Below, in pieces: positions 49,379 through 58,261 of a stretch of DNA of 64,000 nt (positions are counted from its first letter, which is position 1; every line of letters begins with the position of its first letter). The stretch is from the NCBI GenBank assembly GCA_964440345.1, contig CAYTSA010000004.1, positions 34,029-98,028 on the forward strand, written 5' to 3'. This DNA is from CAYTSA01 sp964440345 (GTDB lineage Bacteria > Desulfobacterota > Desulfovibrionia > Desulfovibrionales > Desulfovibrionaceae). A program made the translations under genes and the position numbers. Under the pieces are notes generated by a model. That model worked only from the letters and a program-made list of their open reading frames with translations, searched no databases and was not told the DNA's origin.

Positions 49379-50241
49379 AGTTTCCTCGCTCCCTGCTGCA
49401 GCCGGCGCGCAGCCACGGTGTAGAGCGCCACAAACACGGTGGAGAAGGCCGCCATAGCCACAAGAATAGCCATGGCCGCCGGCCGGTTGGCCAGGTCGCG
49501 CTTGAAGTACAGGTCATAGGCCTGAATGGAGAGCATGCCGGGCGAGCTTTCCGAGAGCAGGTACGGAATGTCGAACGCGCCAAAGGCATAGAGAAACAGG
49601 ATAATGAAGCAGGCATGCAGCGTAGGCGCCAGCCGGGGCAACACCACCGTGAAAAAAATACGCGTTCGCGATGCGCCAAGCATGGCCGCCGAGGTGATCA
49701 ACCGCGGGTCCAGCCGCTGCAGCGCGGCGAAAGCCAGCAGGATGACGAACCCTGTCCCCTTGTAGCTGTATGCCATAACAAGCCCTGCCCCGTTGCCGGC
49801 GTAAAGCAGGGCCGGAAAATCAGCCGGCGTTTCGATGAATCCCAGCGAATGAACCACTGAAGCAACAAACCCGGACTGGGTCCATAGCACGAGTACGATG
49901 AAGGCAACTGCGATATGCGGCAACACCAGGGGAATCTTGTAGACCAGGGCCGCGGAATGCAGCCGGCGCGGCAGCTTCCACACCCCGTAGGCCAGCACCG
50001 CCCCCGCAGCCACGGACAGGGCCGCAGAAGCGCCAGCCACATAACAGGTAAAGCCGAAGGACTCCCAGAACCATGGCTCAGCCAGCCGAGCATAGGCCGC
50101 AGCAACGCCTTTTTCCACAGGCACAAGGGAATAATATCCCAGAGACTGGACAACAGCCAAAGCAACGCCGCCGAGGAAAACAAGAGTGAACGGGATAAGC
50201 AGCGGAGAAAGCCGCAACGCGCGGCGCAAGGCTCCATTCAT
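49375..50241 (-). CDS. ABC transporter permease 1 (YnjC-half-like)
   Basis: 288 residues, about six membrane helices. The EAA-type loop is DPRLITSAAMLGASRTRIFFTVVLPRLAPTLHA near residue 195-220. It begins 3 bp after the binding-protein gene. Together with permease 2 it would form the heterodimeric channel of the importer. Confidence 0.88.
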   Translation of the reverse strand: MNGALRRALRLSPLLIPFTLVFLGGVALAVVQSLGYYSLVPVEKGVAAAYARLAEPWFWESFGFTCYVAGASAALSVAAGAVLAYGVWKLPRRLHSAALVYKIPLVLPHIAVAFIVLVLWTQSGFVASVVHSLGFIETPADFPALLYAGNGAGLVMAYSYKGTGFVILLAFAALQRLDPRLITSAAMLGASRTRIFFTVVLPRLAPTLHACFIILFLYAFGAFDIPYLLSESSPGMLSIQAYDLYFKRDLANRPAAMAILVAMAAFSTVFVALYTVAARRLQQGARKL

Positions 50242-50244
50242 AAA

Positions 50245-51453
50245 CTACCTGCGCAGTACGCTGTCTTCCCAGCCCTGCTCCAGTTGTTCCAGGTAGGCTG
50301 AGGGTATTTCAGGCACAGCCACGGCCGCCAAGGCCGCCGGGCCCAGAGTGGCTTCGCCCAGGTCCATGTTGGTAAAGGCTTGCTGCATATCAGGCGGCAG
50401 CCGCTTCAGGTCTATGGCCGGGTAGTCGCCCCAGTGAGCGGGGTCAAACTTGGAAAGCTGCGCCTCAGGCGAAAGAAGAAAATTGGCCAACACCATGGCG
50501 CCGGCTTTGTTTGGCGCGTTGAAGGGGATGGCTGTAAAGTGCGTGTTGTAGATGGCGCCGTCCTGCAGAACAAAAGTGCGCACTGTGTCCGGATAGGTTT
50601 TGTCCAGGATTTTAGACTGGGCGTGGGATGGGTGGTAGCTCATGGCCATGTCTACATCACCCCGGGCAAACAGAGTATCCAGCGCGGCCGAATCCCGTGG
50701 GTATGCCCTGCCCTCGCGCCAGAGAAAGGGCTTGACTTCATTAAGCCAGGCCCAGAGCTTGGACGCGTTGTGTGCGACCAGTTCTGCGTCGTAGCCGTCC
50801 ATGTACTGCTCATGTCCGCCTGTCAAAGCGTAGAAGACCTGGCGGATGAAGGCGGAGCCGGTGAAATCAGGTGGCTGTGGATAGGTGAACCGGCCGGGAT
50901 TGGCCTTGATCCATTGGACGAGTTCTTCGACGTTCTTGGGGGGTTGGGGTATGCGGGCCATGTCGTATTCAAAGACGAACTGCGCCCGGCCGTACGGAGC
51001 TTCGTATCCTTGCGTGGGGTAGCCAAAGTCGAACTTTACAGAGGCCGGGTCTACAAGCAACTGATAATTAAGCAAATTTTCAGCAAAAGGCCCCCACAGT
51101 AACCCGGCTTCCATGGAGTTCTTGAAATTTTCTCCGTTTATCCACAACAAATCCATTGTTCCTGTGGCCTTTCCCGTAGCCTTCTCCGTAAGCAGCTTGT
51201 TCACAAATACCGAGGCGTCCATGGGGATGCGCTTCACTGTTATGTCGTATCGTTTGCGCATTTCCTTGGCGACATAGCCGTCCACCCAGCTGTTCACGTG
51301 CGCCCAGCCGCCGAACATGGCGAACCGCGCCTCGGTCCCCCGGGCCTTTCCCAGCACAGCCTCGAAGTCCTTGCCTTGCATACTATTCCCGGCATAGGCC
51401 GGGACCAGGCTACACACCATGCACAGCATAACGGCGCAAGCAACTCGGGTCAT
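50245..51453 (-). CDS. ABC transporter substrate-binding protein (YnjB-like)
   Basis: 402 residues with a signal peptide (residues ~1-22, ending AYA). The long mature domain resembles YnjB, the binding protein of the uncharacterised YnjBCD importer: FAMFGGWAHVNSWVDGYV near the start, GTMDLLWINGENFKNSME, a KFDFGYPTQGYEAPYGRAQFVFEYD block and FTYPQPPDFTGSAFIRQVFYAL. It belongs to the extracellular solute-binding family 1 fold used for thiamine, spermidine and similar cations, but the ligand is unknown. It overlaps the ATPase gene by four bases. Confidence 0.87.
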   Translation of the reverse strand: MTRVACAVMLCMVCSLVPAYAGNSMQGKDFEAVLGKARGTEARFAMFGGWAHVNSWVDGYVAKEMRKRYDITVKRIPMDASVFVNKLLTEKATGKATGTMDLLWINGENFKNSMEAGLLWGPFAENLLNYQLLVDPASVKFDFGYPTQGYEAPYGRAQFVFEYDMARIPQPPKNVEELVQWIKANPGRFTYPQPPDFTGSAFIRQVFYALTGGHEQYMDGYDAELVAHNASKLWAWLNEVKPFLWREGRAYPRDSAALDTLFARGDVDMAMSYHPSHAQSKILDKTYPDTVRTFVLQDGAIYNTHFTAIPFNAPNKAGAMVLANFLLSPEAQLSKFDPAHWGDYPAIDLKRLPPDMQQAFTNMDLGEATLGPAALAAVAVPEIPSAYLEQLEQGWEDSVLRR

Positions 51454-52424
51454 TTTTGCTCCTTTGCGTTTCGGGCGCGCACAAGCGACAGCCGCACCGG
51501 CTGGTCTTGGAAAAATGCGTCAGACAAGCTGTATACGGTCAAGCTCCTGCCCTGTAATTCTACCTCATAGATCACATAATGCCCGGCAAACTGCTTGGAA
51601 AGCACCCGGGCCTGACCAGCTGCATCCGGTTCCATGGCCAGGGCTTCCGGCCGCACGAAAACAGAACCGTTGCGGCTGATTACACCCGGGCCGTCTCCCA
51701 GCGCGTCCAGCATGGCCGTCGGCATTTCGTTCACCGGCCCCAGGAAAGCGGCGGCCTCCACAGATGAGGGCTGGCGGTAGACCTTGTCCACAGTGTCATA
51801 TTCCACCAGCCGGCCTTCCAGCAGCACCCCCAGCTTGTCAGACATGGAAAAGGCCTCTTCCAGATCATGCGTAACCGCCACGGTGGTTACGCCAAAGGAC
51901 TTCTGAGTACTGCGGATAAATTTTGCGGTTTCCAGCTTTAAATTGCGGTCCAGGTTGGCAAAGGGCTCGTCCAGCAGCAATACCGCCGGCTCCACCACCA
52001 TGGCTCGGGCTATGGCGGTACGCTGCTTCTGGCCGGCCGAAAGCTCCGCCGGATAGCGCGCGGCCTTGTCCGCCAAGCCGAAGCAATCCAAAATTGCGGA
52101 CACCTTGCTATTGATTGCGGTTTTATTCATACGCCGCGCGCGCAGACCAAAGGCGACGTTAGCAAACACCGTCATGTTCGAAAACAACACGTAGTCCTGA
52201 AACACCAGAATGATAGGATTCTTCTTTGACGGCGGCCTGGCGTACTCCACCCGTCCGTCGTCTGGCCGGTCCAAGCCAGCGATAATGGAGAGCAGCGTGG
52301 TCTTGCCCACGCCAGACGGGCCGACCAGAGTGACGATTTCCCCTTCCTGGACAGAAAAACTCACCCGGTCCAGCACTGTTTCGCCGCCATAGCGCCGGGT
52401 TATGTTTATGAGCTTAAAAAACAT
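51450..52424 (-). CDS. ABC transporter ATPase (YnjD-like)
   Basis: 324 residues. Walker A LVGPSGVGKTTLLSI, signature AELSAGQKQRTAIARAM, Walker B LLLDEPFANLD and switch histidine in VAVTHDLEEAF. A C-terminal regulatory extension (residues ~235-320) resembles the TOBE-like domain of spermidine/iron-type ATPases. The signature LSAGQ differs slightly from LSGGQ. The start lies inside the end of the phosphotransferase gene (19 bp overlap). Confidence 0.92.
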   Translation of the reverse strand: MFFKLINITRRYGGETVLDRVSFSVQEGEIVTLVGPSGVGKTTLLSIIAGLDRPDDGRVEYARPPSKKNPIILVFQDYVLFSNMTVFANVAFGLRARRMNKTAINSKVSAILDCFGLADKAARYPAELSAGQKQRTAIARAMVVEPAVLLLDEPFANLDRNLKLETAKFIRSTQKSFGVTTVAVTHDLEEAFSMSDKLGVLLEGRLVEYDTVDKVYRQPSSVEAAAFLGPVNEMPTAMLDALGDGPGVISRNGSVFVRPEALAMEPDAAGQARVLSKQFAGHYVIYEVELQGRSLTVYSLSDAFFQDQPVRLSLVRARNAKEQK

Positions 52425-53374
52425 TCCATATTGTCCAGGTAGCGCTCCATTACTGCAAACGTGCGCTCATTGCGCAAGTCTCTCTCCATCTTCGTGTACT
52501 CATACCACGCCATATAGCACCAGGAAAGCGCCCGCAGCAATATCGTCTTTTCAAGAACACGAGTCTTTTCCCACAGCGCTTCCGCCTCAGGCGTTGCAGC
52601 GCCCAGACGGGCCAGTTCCAGAGCGTATGCGTCCAAAAAAGCGCGCTTCTGCGCTGTCTCCAGAACCACGTCCGTCTTCCACAACGTGGTCGTGGGAACC
52701 AGAAAATGGCCCAGGTCCTGGTAGCGGTGGGAAACAACCGCCTTTTCCCAATCCACCAGCCAGCTGTGCCTATCACCGATGATGAAATTTCCAGAATTGA
52801 CCTCGGTGTTGACCATGACCAGGGGCTCGGACGTGAAGAGCTCCCGCGTTTGCAAGTAAAGTTCCATAATCTCGTTATGATAGCGCTCCAGCCGCAGCCG
52901 CTCCGCCTTGCGAGGATGGTCTGGATAGCGGGCCAGCAGGCCCCGGCACTCCTCGGCTATGTCCGCCACTGGATGCGCCTGGACAATAAACCTTTCCTGT
53001 ACGGGGAGAGCGTGCACCCGGGCAAAAATGCGGGCCGCTGCGCCCAGGTCCGTAAGATAATCCAGCTTGCGGCCATGCAGATATTCCATGACCAGGCAGC
53101 CGCCCCAAAGCTCCGCCGGCTCAGAATCACACGCAAAGGGCCAAGGCGTAACCCCGGACTCCGCCACGGCCAAGAGTACATCATATTCATAGGCAATCTG
53201 CCGCTCCAGTCCCAGCTGGCTGCCGTGGTTGATGCGGAGCACCAGCTCCCGGTCCTTGCTGGAGAAGCGATAATTTTCGTTGTATTCGCCGGCGGCGAGA
53301 AATTGCACGGACTCAGGATCCCAACCGGCCCGCTGCAGATAGCCGCGCACAATCTCCAGTTTACGCGGATTCAC
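52406..53374 (-). CDS. aminoglycoside/choline/thiamine-kinase-like phosphotransferase
   Basis: 322 residues from a GTG with GGGGGAG five bases upstream. The protein-kinase-like APH fold is shown by AAGEYNENYRFSSKDRELVLRIN (nucleotide loop and lysine-equivalent region), VMEYLHGRKLDYL (hinge), the catalytic loop VNTEVNSGNFIIG (usual HxDxxxxN; here the His-Asp positions read Asn-Glu: NTEVNSGN) and LVDWEKA (the metal-binding Asp). The substituted catalytic motif is unusual. Position directly before a YnjBCD-like importer suggests it phosphorylates the imported compound, trapping it in the cell. It overlaps the DUF1858-like gene (GTGA). Confidence 0.82.
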   Translation of the reverse strand: MNPRKLEIVRGYLQRAGWDPESVQFLAAGEYNENYRFSSKDRELVLRINHGSQLGLERQIAYEYDVLLAVAESGVTPWPFACDSEPAELWGGCLVMEYLHGRKLDYLTDLGAAARIFARVHALPVQERFIVQAHPVADIAEECRGLLARYPDHPRKAERLRLERYHNEIMELYLQTRELFTSEPLVMVNTEVNSGNFIIGDRHSWLVDWEKAVVSHRYQDLGHFLVPTTTLWKTDVVLETAQKRAFLDAYALELARLGAATPEAEALWEKTRVLEKTILLRALSWCYMAWYEYTKMERDLRNERTFAVMERYLDNMECFLSS

Positions 53375-53589
53375 GCGGACTCCCCCTGCGCAGCTGCCTC
53401 CAGTTCTTCCAGCAAACGGCGCAGGTCCAAACCGTAGCGCTCCGCCACTGTCTGCAGCGGGTCGAACAGGGCCTGGCAGCAAATGCATTCGCCGGCCGCA
53501 TCGGCATAGCTTTTAAACACAGCTTCCGTTTCTCTGTGCCGAGATATGACGTCGAGCACAGTCATGGACGGGTCGATGGATCGCGTCAT
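53371..53589 (-). CDS. DUF1858-like small cysteine protein
   Basis: 72 residues from the ATG at 53589; the ribosome site is poor and ATG 53565 is an alternative. The sequence SMTVLDVISRHRETEAVFKSY then GECICCQALFDPLQTVAERYGLDLRRLLEELE follows the DUF1858 pattern, in which a short helical domain carries a cysteine motif (here CICC) that may bind a metal or sulfur species. It heads the importer operon and overlaps the phosphotransferase start, so its role is probably tied to that system. Confidence 0.7.
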   Translation of the reverse strand: MTRSIDPSMTVLDVISRHRETEAVFKSYADAAGECICCQALFDPLQTVAERYGLDLRRLLEELEAAAQGESA

Positions 53590-53740
53590 GGCGTCTAGCA
53601 ACCGCAGAAGAATAATAATGGATAGTGACCCAGGTTTATTAGATTTCGCAGATTCTCCCAGATAACGTCCAAGGCGCAAAGGATTTGTCTGCGTCTGTTT
53701 GGTCCTTGTCTGTGTATGTCAGCGGTGTAGCATGTATTGT

Positions 53741-54361
53741 TTATAACTGTATCACCCTGGTGGCGTTTTGCAAGCTGGTGACGACGTCCAGCATGTTGGT
53801 GGTTTCGCCCACGCGCTTGGACTCCAACAAACTGAAATGACTCAAACACGTACCGCAGACCAGCAAGGAGACGCCGTCATTTTCCAACTTCTGCAGTTTT
53901 TCCAAATGATCGTGTCCCGCACAAGCCATTTTCACCGCGCCGTTGACCATGACTATGCGCCACAAGGAATCGCCCAGCTCCGGCAGTGTGGCAAGAAAGT
54001 TTCCCATAAGCCCGGCGCCCAACCTGTCGTCGCCCCGGCCCATGGTTTCTGTAGTCAAAAACACCGCCACACGCTCCTTGCCGGCGGCGCCGGGAGCAGA
54101 CGCAGACTGGGCCGAGGCCTGCGCCGCAGCAGCCGCATCTTCGGAGCTACGAGAACCAGTAATCACCCAGGTGTTCCCTTCATGCACCGCGTCCACGGCG
54201 TAACCCTGCGACTGCAGAAAACGAATGACGTTTTCCCGGGCCGGTTCGTTGTCTACAACTATAGATACGGCCCCGGGCTGTGATGTTTCCAGGGCGTTTT
54301 TGGTCTGCAGCACCGGTTGAGGGCAGGCCATGCCAGTGCAATCCAATTTCATTTTAGACAT
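53741..54361 (-). CDS. yedF: selenium-metabolism sulfurtransferase-like protein YedF
   Basis: 206 residues; GGAGG lies seven bases before ATG. Residues ~4-75 are a TusA domain with the active cysteine in DCTGMACPQPVL; after an Ala/Ser-rich linker (~75-95), residues ~97-205 are a DsrE-like domain with VFLTTETMGRGDDRLGAGLM and a second cysteine in LLVCGTCLSHF. This two-domain form is the YedF variant that co-occurs with selenocysteine or selenouridine biosynthesis and is thought to handle active selenium. Its presence implies selenium use by the host. Confidence 0.9.
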   Translation of the reverse strand: MSKMKLDCTGMACPQPVLQTKNALETSQPGAVSIVVDNEPARENVIRFLQSQGYAVDAVHEGNTWVITGSRSSEDAAAAAQASAQSASAPGAAGKERVAVFLTTETMGRGDDRLGAGLMGNFLATLPELGDSLWRIVMVNGAVKMACAGHDHLEKLQKLENDGVSLLVCGTCLSHFSLLESKRVGETTNMLDVVTSLQNATRVIQL

Positions 54362-54494
54362 GAATTTGCCTCCATAATCATCTTAAAATACGCTTCATTT
54401 TTCCCGCGTCAAATTGTTTCAATAAATAGCAAGTCAAAAAAGCCATAGATATTATTTATACATCTGCGTGCACATTCCTGCGTGAAAATTCTTC

Positions 54495-54540
54495 TTGACG
54501 CTGCACCAGTGCATGCCTATATTGCCATATAAGAATATAG
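54495..54540 (+). promoter_or_regulatory. arsenic operon promoter with ArsR-type operator
   Basis: TTGACG (54495-54500), exactly 17 bp, TATATT (54518-54523). A perfect inverted repeat CTATATT-10 bp-AATATAG (54517-54523 and 54534-54540) covers the -10 box and probable start site, the expected place for an ArsR repressor. The TTG start of the fusion gene is 18 bp further on. Confidence 0.8.
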
Positions 54541-54558
54541 CGTTATGGAGCCGTCAAC

Positions 54559-55371
54559 TTGAAAAACTTCACATCCGTCATCAAAGCCTTGTCCGACCCC
54601 AACCGGGTAACCATCTGCAAGGTGTTGGAAGACCGTGTATTGTGCGTCTGCGAGCTGCAATCCCTCCTGGGGCTGGCGCAACCCACCGTTTCCAAACACA
54701 TGCGCATTCTGGAGGACGCCGGACTGGTGGAGCGGCGCAAAGACAAGCTGTGGGTCAACTTTCGGCTGCAGGATGCGCCGGAGAATCCCACTGTAGCCGC
54801 CATGCTGCAAGTGCTGCGCTCCAGCCTGAATGAAGACCCGACTGTTCGCGAAGCCCGCGAATGGTCAACCTCCCTCAACCGGGAAACATTGTGTACAACC
54901 GCCAATCCTGCTGAAAAAGCAGCCTCGCACGCAAGGAGAACCGCCATGGAAAAGCAACGCATACTGTTCATCTGCGTCCACAACTCGGCCCGCAGCCAGA
55001 TGGCTGAAGAGTATCTGAAGATGTATGGCGAAGACCGCTTCGACGTATTTAGCGCCGGTTTGGAGCCCGGGGAGATCAACCCCCTGGCCGCCGAAGTAAT
55101 GAAGGAAGAGGGCGTGGACATCTCCGGCAAGCAGACCCAGTCTGTCTTCGAGTTGTACAAGAACGGCCGGCTCTTCGACCACGTCATTACCGTATGCGAT
55201 GAAGAAGCCGAAAAAAAGTGCCCCATTTTTCCTGGCGTTACGTCCCGGGAGCACTGGGGCTTTGCCGACCCGGCCCAGGTGGAGGGAACGCATGAGCAAA
55301 AGCTGAACAAGGTCCGCGACATCCGCGAAGAGATCAAGCACCGGATTCGCCGCTGGGTCAGCAAGCATTAA
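54559..55371 (+). CDS. ArsR repressor fused to LMW-PTP-type arsenate reductase
   Basis: 270 residues from a TTG start (GGAG eight bases upstream; no ATG is available before the HTH). Residues ~1-90 are an ArsR winged helix (IKALSDPNRVTICKVL, the metal-sensing ELCVC-type segment as RVLCVCEL, and LGLAQPTVSKHMRILEDAGLVERRK). After a ~35-residue linker, residues ~130-270 are a full arsenate reductase: nucleophile loop FICVHNSARSQMAEEY and resolving cysteines in VITVCDEEAEKKCPIFPG. One polypeptide therefore senses arsenite and reduces arsenate. It leads the ars operon under the promoter at 54495-54540. Confidence 0.92.
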   Translation: MKNFTSVIKALSDPNRVTICKVLEDRVLCVCELQSLLGLAQPTVSKHMRILEDAGLVERRKDKLWVNFRLQDAPENPTVAAMLQVLRSSLNEDPTVREAREWSTSLNRETLCTTANPAEKAASHARRTAMEKQRILFICVHNSARSQMAEEYLKMYGEDRFDVFSAGLEPGEINPLAAEVMKEEGVDISGKQTQSVFELYKNGRLFDHVITVCDEEAEKKCPIFPGVTSREHWGFADPAQVEGTHEQKLNKVRDIREEIKHRIRRWVSKH

Positions 55372-55392
55372 CAACGCAGCCGGGCGTTACGC

Positions 55393-56511
55393 ATGGAAGA
55401 AGTACGCATTCAAAGCAGTGAGACCATGAGCTGCGCCTGCCAGAAAGCCGGCAAGGGAAGCAAAGACGTCTCCTCCCCTGGCCGGCTGGTCCGCTGGATA
55501 GCGGCTGGCTTGGCGGGGCTGGCGGCGTGGGCCGCCGTCTACATGCAACTGCGCCCGTTTTCTGAGTTCTTTGCCTATGATCTGTTAGGCCTGGGCCAGG
55601 AGAGCCGGCTGGGCCACGCCGTGCAATTTTTTGTCTACGACACGCCCAAAGTGCTCATGCTGCTAGCGCTGGTGGTGTTCGGGGTGGGTGTCATCCGGTC
55701 CTTTTTCACGCCGGAAGCTGCACGCCGGCTGTTGGCCGGCAAGCGCGAGACAGCAGGCAACGTATTTGCCTCCCTGCTTGGCGTGGTCACGCCTTTTTGC
55801 TCTTGCTCGGCTGTACCGCTGTTCATAGGCTTTGTCACGGCGGGCGTTCCCTTGGGCGTCACCTTCTCTTTTCTCATTGCCGCGCCCATGGTAAACGAGG
55901 TGGCGGTGTTTCTGCTTTGGGGTTTGTTGGGCTGGAAAGTGGCCCTCATCTACGCCGGGACAGGCTTGGCCCTGGCCATGGTTGCCGGCTGGACCATAGG
56001 CCGGCTGGGGGTGGAGCGCTACGTGGAAGACTGGGTCCTGCAGATACGCACTGATCCGGGCACTGATCCGGACGCTGCGCCGACCGCCAAAATGTACTGG
56101 GAAGACCGCATCAAAGCCGGCGCGCACTCGGTAAAAGAAATCGTCGGCAAGGTCTGGCTCTACGTGGTGCTCGGCATCGCCGTGGGCGCCGGCATCCACG
56201 GCTACGTGCCTGAAGAGGCCATGGCGTCCATCATGGGCGAATCCGCCTGGTGGTCCGTGCCGGTTTCCGTGCTCATCGGCGTGCCCATGTACTCCAGCGC
56301 CGCGGGCATTGTGCCCGTAGTGGAAGCGCTGCTGGGCAAAGGCGCAGCCCTTGGCTCTGTGCTGGCTTTCATGATGTCGGTTATCGCCTTGTCGCTGCCA
56401 GAGATGCTCATCCTGCGCAAGGTGCTCAAGGTCAAACTCATCGTTGTTTTCGTAGGAGTCCTCTCCCTGGGAATATTGGGCGTAGGATTTTTATTCAACA
56501 TCATCATATAA
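55393..56511 (+). CDS. ArsP-like permease (DUF318/YraQ family)
   Basis: 372 residues with about eight to ten membrane helices. The family motif TPFCSCSAVPLFIGFVTAGVPLG is near residue 135, and MVNEVAVFLL near 160; a cytoplasmic loop (~215-250) precedes the second half with GVPMYSSAAGIVPVVEALL. ArsP members export trivalent organoarsenicals; related YraQ permeases are uncharacterised. Position in the ars operon supports an arsenic role. Start uncertain: ATG 55393 and ATG 55426 both have weak ribosome sites. Confidence 0.85.
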   Translation: MEEVRIQSSETMSCACQKAGKGSKDVSSPGRLVRWIAAGLAGLAAWAAVYMQLRPFSEFFAYDLLGLGQESRLGHAVQFFVYDTPKVLMLLALVVFGVGVIRSFFTPEAARRLLAGKRETAGNVFASLLGVVTPFCSCSAVPLFIGFVTAGVPLGVTFSFLIAAPMVNEVAVFLLWGLLGWKVALIYAGTGLALAMVAGWTIGRLGVERYVEDWVLQIRTDPGTDPDAAPTAKMYWEDRIKAGAHSVKEIVGKVWLYVVLGIAVGAGIHGYVPEEAMASIMGESAWWSVPVSVLIGVPMYSSAAGIVPVVEALLGKGAALGSVLAFMMSVIALSLPEMLILRKVLKVKLIVVFVGVLSLGILGVGFLFNIII

Positions 56512-56659
56512 TTAGAGAAATCTCATTCACACACAAGTAGTTGAACCAGGCTGCCACAAGCGCAACGGAACGAAACTGCTCATGCGAGCATATTCACTTG
56601 AATGAAGTAAAACATGACTTGGCAGCTAGATTTTGCTCCAAAGCGAAGAGGAGACAACA

Positions 56660-57754
56660 ATGACAGGCGCGCCTATGAAGAAGCTCGGCTTCATCGACCG
56701 GTTTTTGACTCTGTGGATTTTCCTGGCCATGTTGCTCGGCGTGGGCGCGGGGTATCTCGTCCCCTCGGTCAAGTCGGCCATAGAATTTTTCCAGGTAGGA
56801 ACCACCAACATCCCCATCGCCCTGGGGCTCATCATGATGATGTACCCGCCCCTGGCCAAGGTGAAGTATGAGCGCATGGGCGAGGTGTTCAAAGACGTTA
56901 AAGTACTTGGCCTCTCCTTGTTGCAAAACTGGGTCATCGGTCCCATTCTCATGTTCGGCTTGGCGGTGACGTTTCTTTCCGGCCAGCATGAATACATGGT
57001 AGGCCTCATTCTCATTGGCTTGGCCCGGTGCATCGCCATGGTCATTGTCTGGAACGACCTGGCCCAGGGCGACTGCGAGTACTGCGCCGGCCTGGTGGCC
57101 TTCAACTCCATCTTTCAGGTGCTCTTTTTTTCGCTCTACGCCTGGCTGTTCATCACCGTGCTGCCGGAGATGCTGGGCCTGCAGGGCGTGGCCGTGAACA
57201 TTTCCATGGGCGAGATAGCCCAGTCCGTGTTCATCTACCTGGGCATACCGTTCATTGCCGGGGTGCTCTCGCGCGTCATCGGCCTGCGGCTCAAGGGCGA
57301 GGAGTGGTACGACACTGTCTTCGTGCCGCGCATCAACCCCTTCACCTTCATCTTTCTGCTGTTCACCATTGTCGTCATGTTTTCGCTCAAGGGCGACTAC
57401 ATCGTGGCGCTGCCGCTGGACGTAGTGCGCATCGCCATCCCGCTGTGTGTGTATTTCCTGGTCATGTTCATTGTCTCGTTCTACCTCTCTTACAAAGCCG
57501 GCGCCAGCTACGAGCAATCGACCACGCTTAGCTTCACCGCGGCCTCCAACAATTTCGAGCTGGCCATTGCCGTGGCTATCGCCGTGTTCGGCATCGACTC
57601 CGGCCAGGCTTTTGCCGCGGTCATCGGCCCGCTGGTGGAGGTGCCGGTGCTTATTGGCCTGGTGCATGTTGCCCTGTGGATAAAAAAGCGTTATTTTCCC
57701 TATGTGCAGGATACTCCGGGCGGGGTATGCCACGTGGCCTGCAAAACAGGATAA
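56660..57754 (+). CDS. acr3: arsenite efflux transporter Acr3
   Basis: 364 residues, GAGGAG six bases before ATG. Ten membrane helices are expected. Acr3 signatures include FIDRFLTLWIFLAMLLGVGAG near the start, the conserved cysteine region GLARCIAMVIVWNDLAQGD (near residue 120-138, the arsenite-path Cys), and the LSFTAASNNFELAIAVAIAVFG block near residue 290. It exports arsenite using the proton gradient. A 148 bp gap separates it from the ArsP-like gene. The C-terminal VCHVAC cysteines are unusual and might bind arsenite. Confidence 0.93.
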   Translation: MTGAPMKKLGFIDRFLTLWIFLAMLLGVGAGYLVPSVKSAIEFFQVGTTNIPIALGLIMMMYPPLAKVKYERMGEVFKDVKVLGLSLLQNWVIGPILMFGLAVTFLSGQHEYMVGLILIGLARCIAMVIVWNDLAQGDCEYCAGLVAFNSIFQVLFFSLYAWLFITVLPEMLGLQGVAVNISMGEIAQSVFIYLGIPFIAGVLSRVIGLRLKGEEWYDTVFVPRINPFTFIFLLFTIVVMFSLKGDYIVALPLDVVRIAIPLCVYFLVMFIVSFYLSYKAGASYEQSTTLSFTAASNNFELAIAVAIAVFGIDSGQAFAAVIGPLVEVPVLIGLVHVALWIKKRYFPYVQDTPGGVCHVACKTG

Positions 57755-57766
57755 TGGAGCATGAAC

Positions 57767-58237
57767 ATGTCTGGGAAGCTGAAGATACTCTTTCTTTGCA
57801 CCGGAAACTCTTGCCGCAGCCAGATGGCCGAGGGCTGGACAAATCATCTGCATCCGGATTCCATAGCCGCGTTCTCTGCAGGCGTGGAAAAAAACGGTGT
57901 AGACGACAAAGCTGTGGCCGCCATGGCCCGGGCAGGGGTGGACATCTCCGGACAGCAGTCCAAGCTGGTTGAGGAGTTGCCTGCTGATGACTTTGACTAT
58001 GTAATCACCTTGTGCTCCAACGCTGCTGGCCGTTGTCCGCATTTTCCTGGTCTGGCCACGGTGACGCACAGAGGGTTCGACGATCCGCCGGCGCTGGCTG
58101 CAGATGTTGACTCCGAAGCGAAAATCCAGGCAGTTTACGACCGGGTTCGCGAAGAGATACGCGAGTTCGTGGCCGGCATGCCGGGCAATTTGCCGCAAAA
58201 GCAGGACGTGTTGGCGCCGCCGAAACTGGGATTCTGA
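57767..58237 (+). CDS. arsC: arsenate reductase, LMW-PTP/thioredoxin-dependent type
   Basis: 156 residues from the ATG at 57767 (GGAG seven bases upstream). The P-loop nucleophile is FLCTGNSCRSQMAEGW, with the resolving pair in VITLCSNAAGRCPHFPG. This is the second arsenate reductase of the operon; unlike the fused one it has the CTGNSCR loop of classical Staphylococcus-type ArsC. It reduces arsenate to arsenite for Acr3, encoded 12 bp upstream. Confidence 0.93.
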   Translation: MSGKLKILFLCTGNSCRSQMAEGWTNHLHPDSIAAFSAGVEKNGVDDKAVAAMARAGVDISGQQSKLVEELPADDFDYVITLCSNAAGRCPHFPGLATVTHRGFDDPPALAADVDSEAKIQAVYDRVREEIREFVAGMPGNLPQKQDVLAPPKLGF

Positions 58238-58261
58238 CCATTCTGCAAGGAGGGGGGCGAC

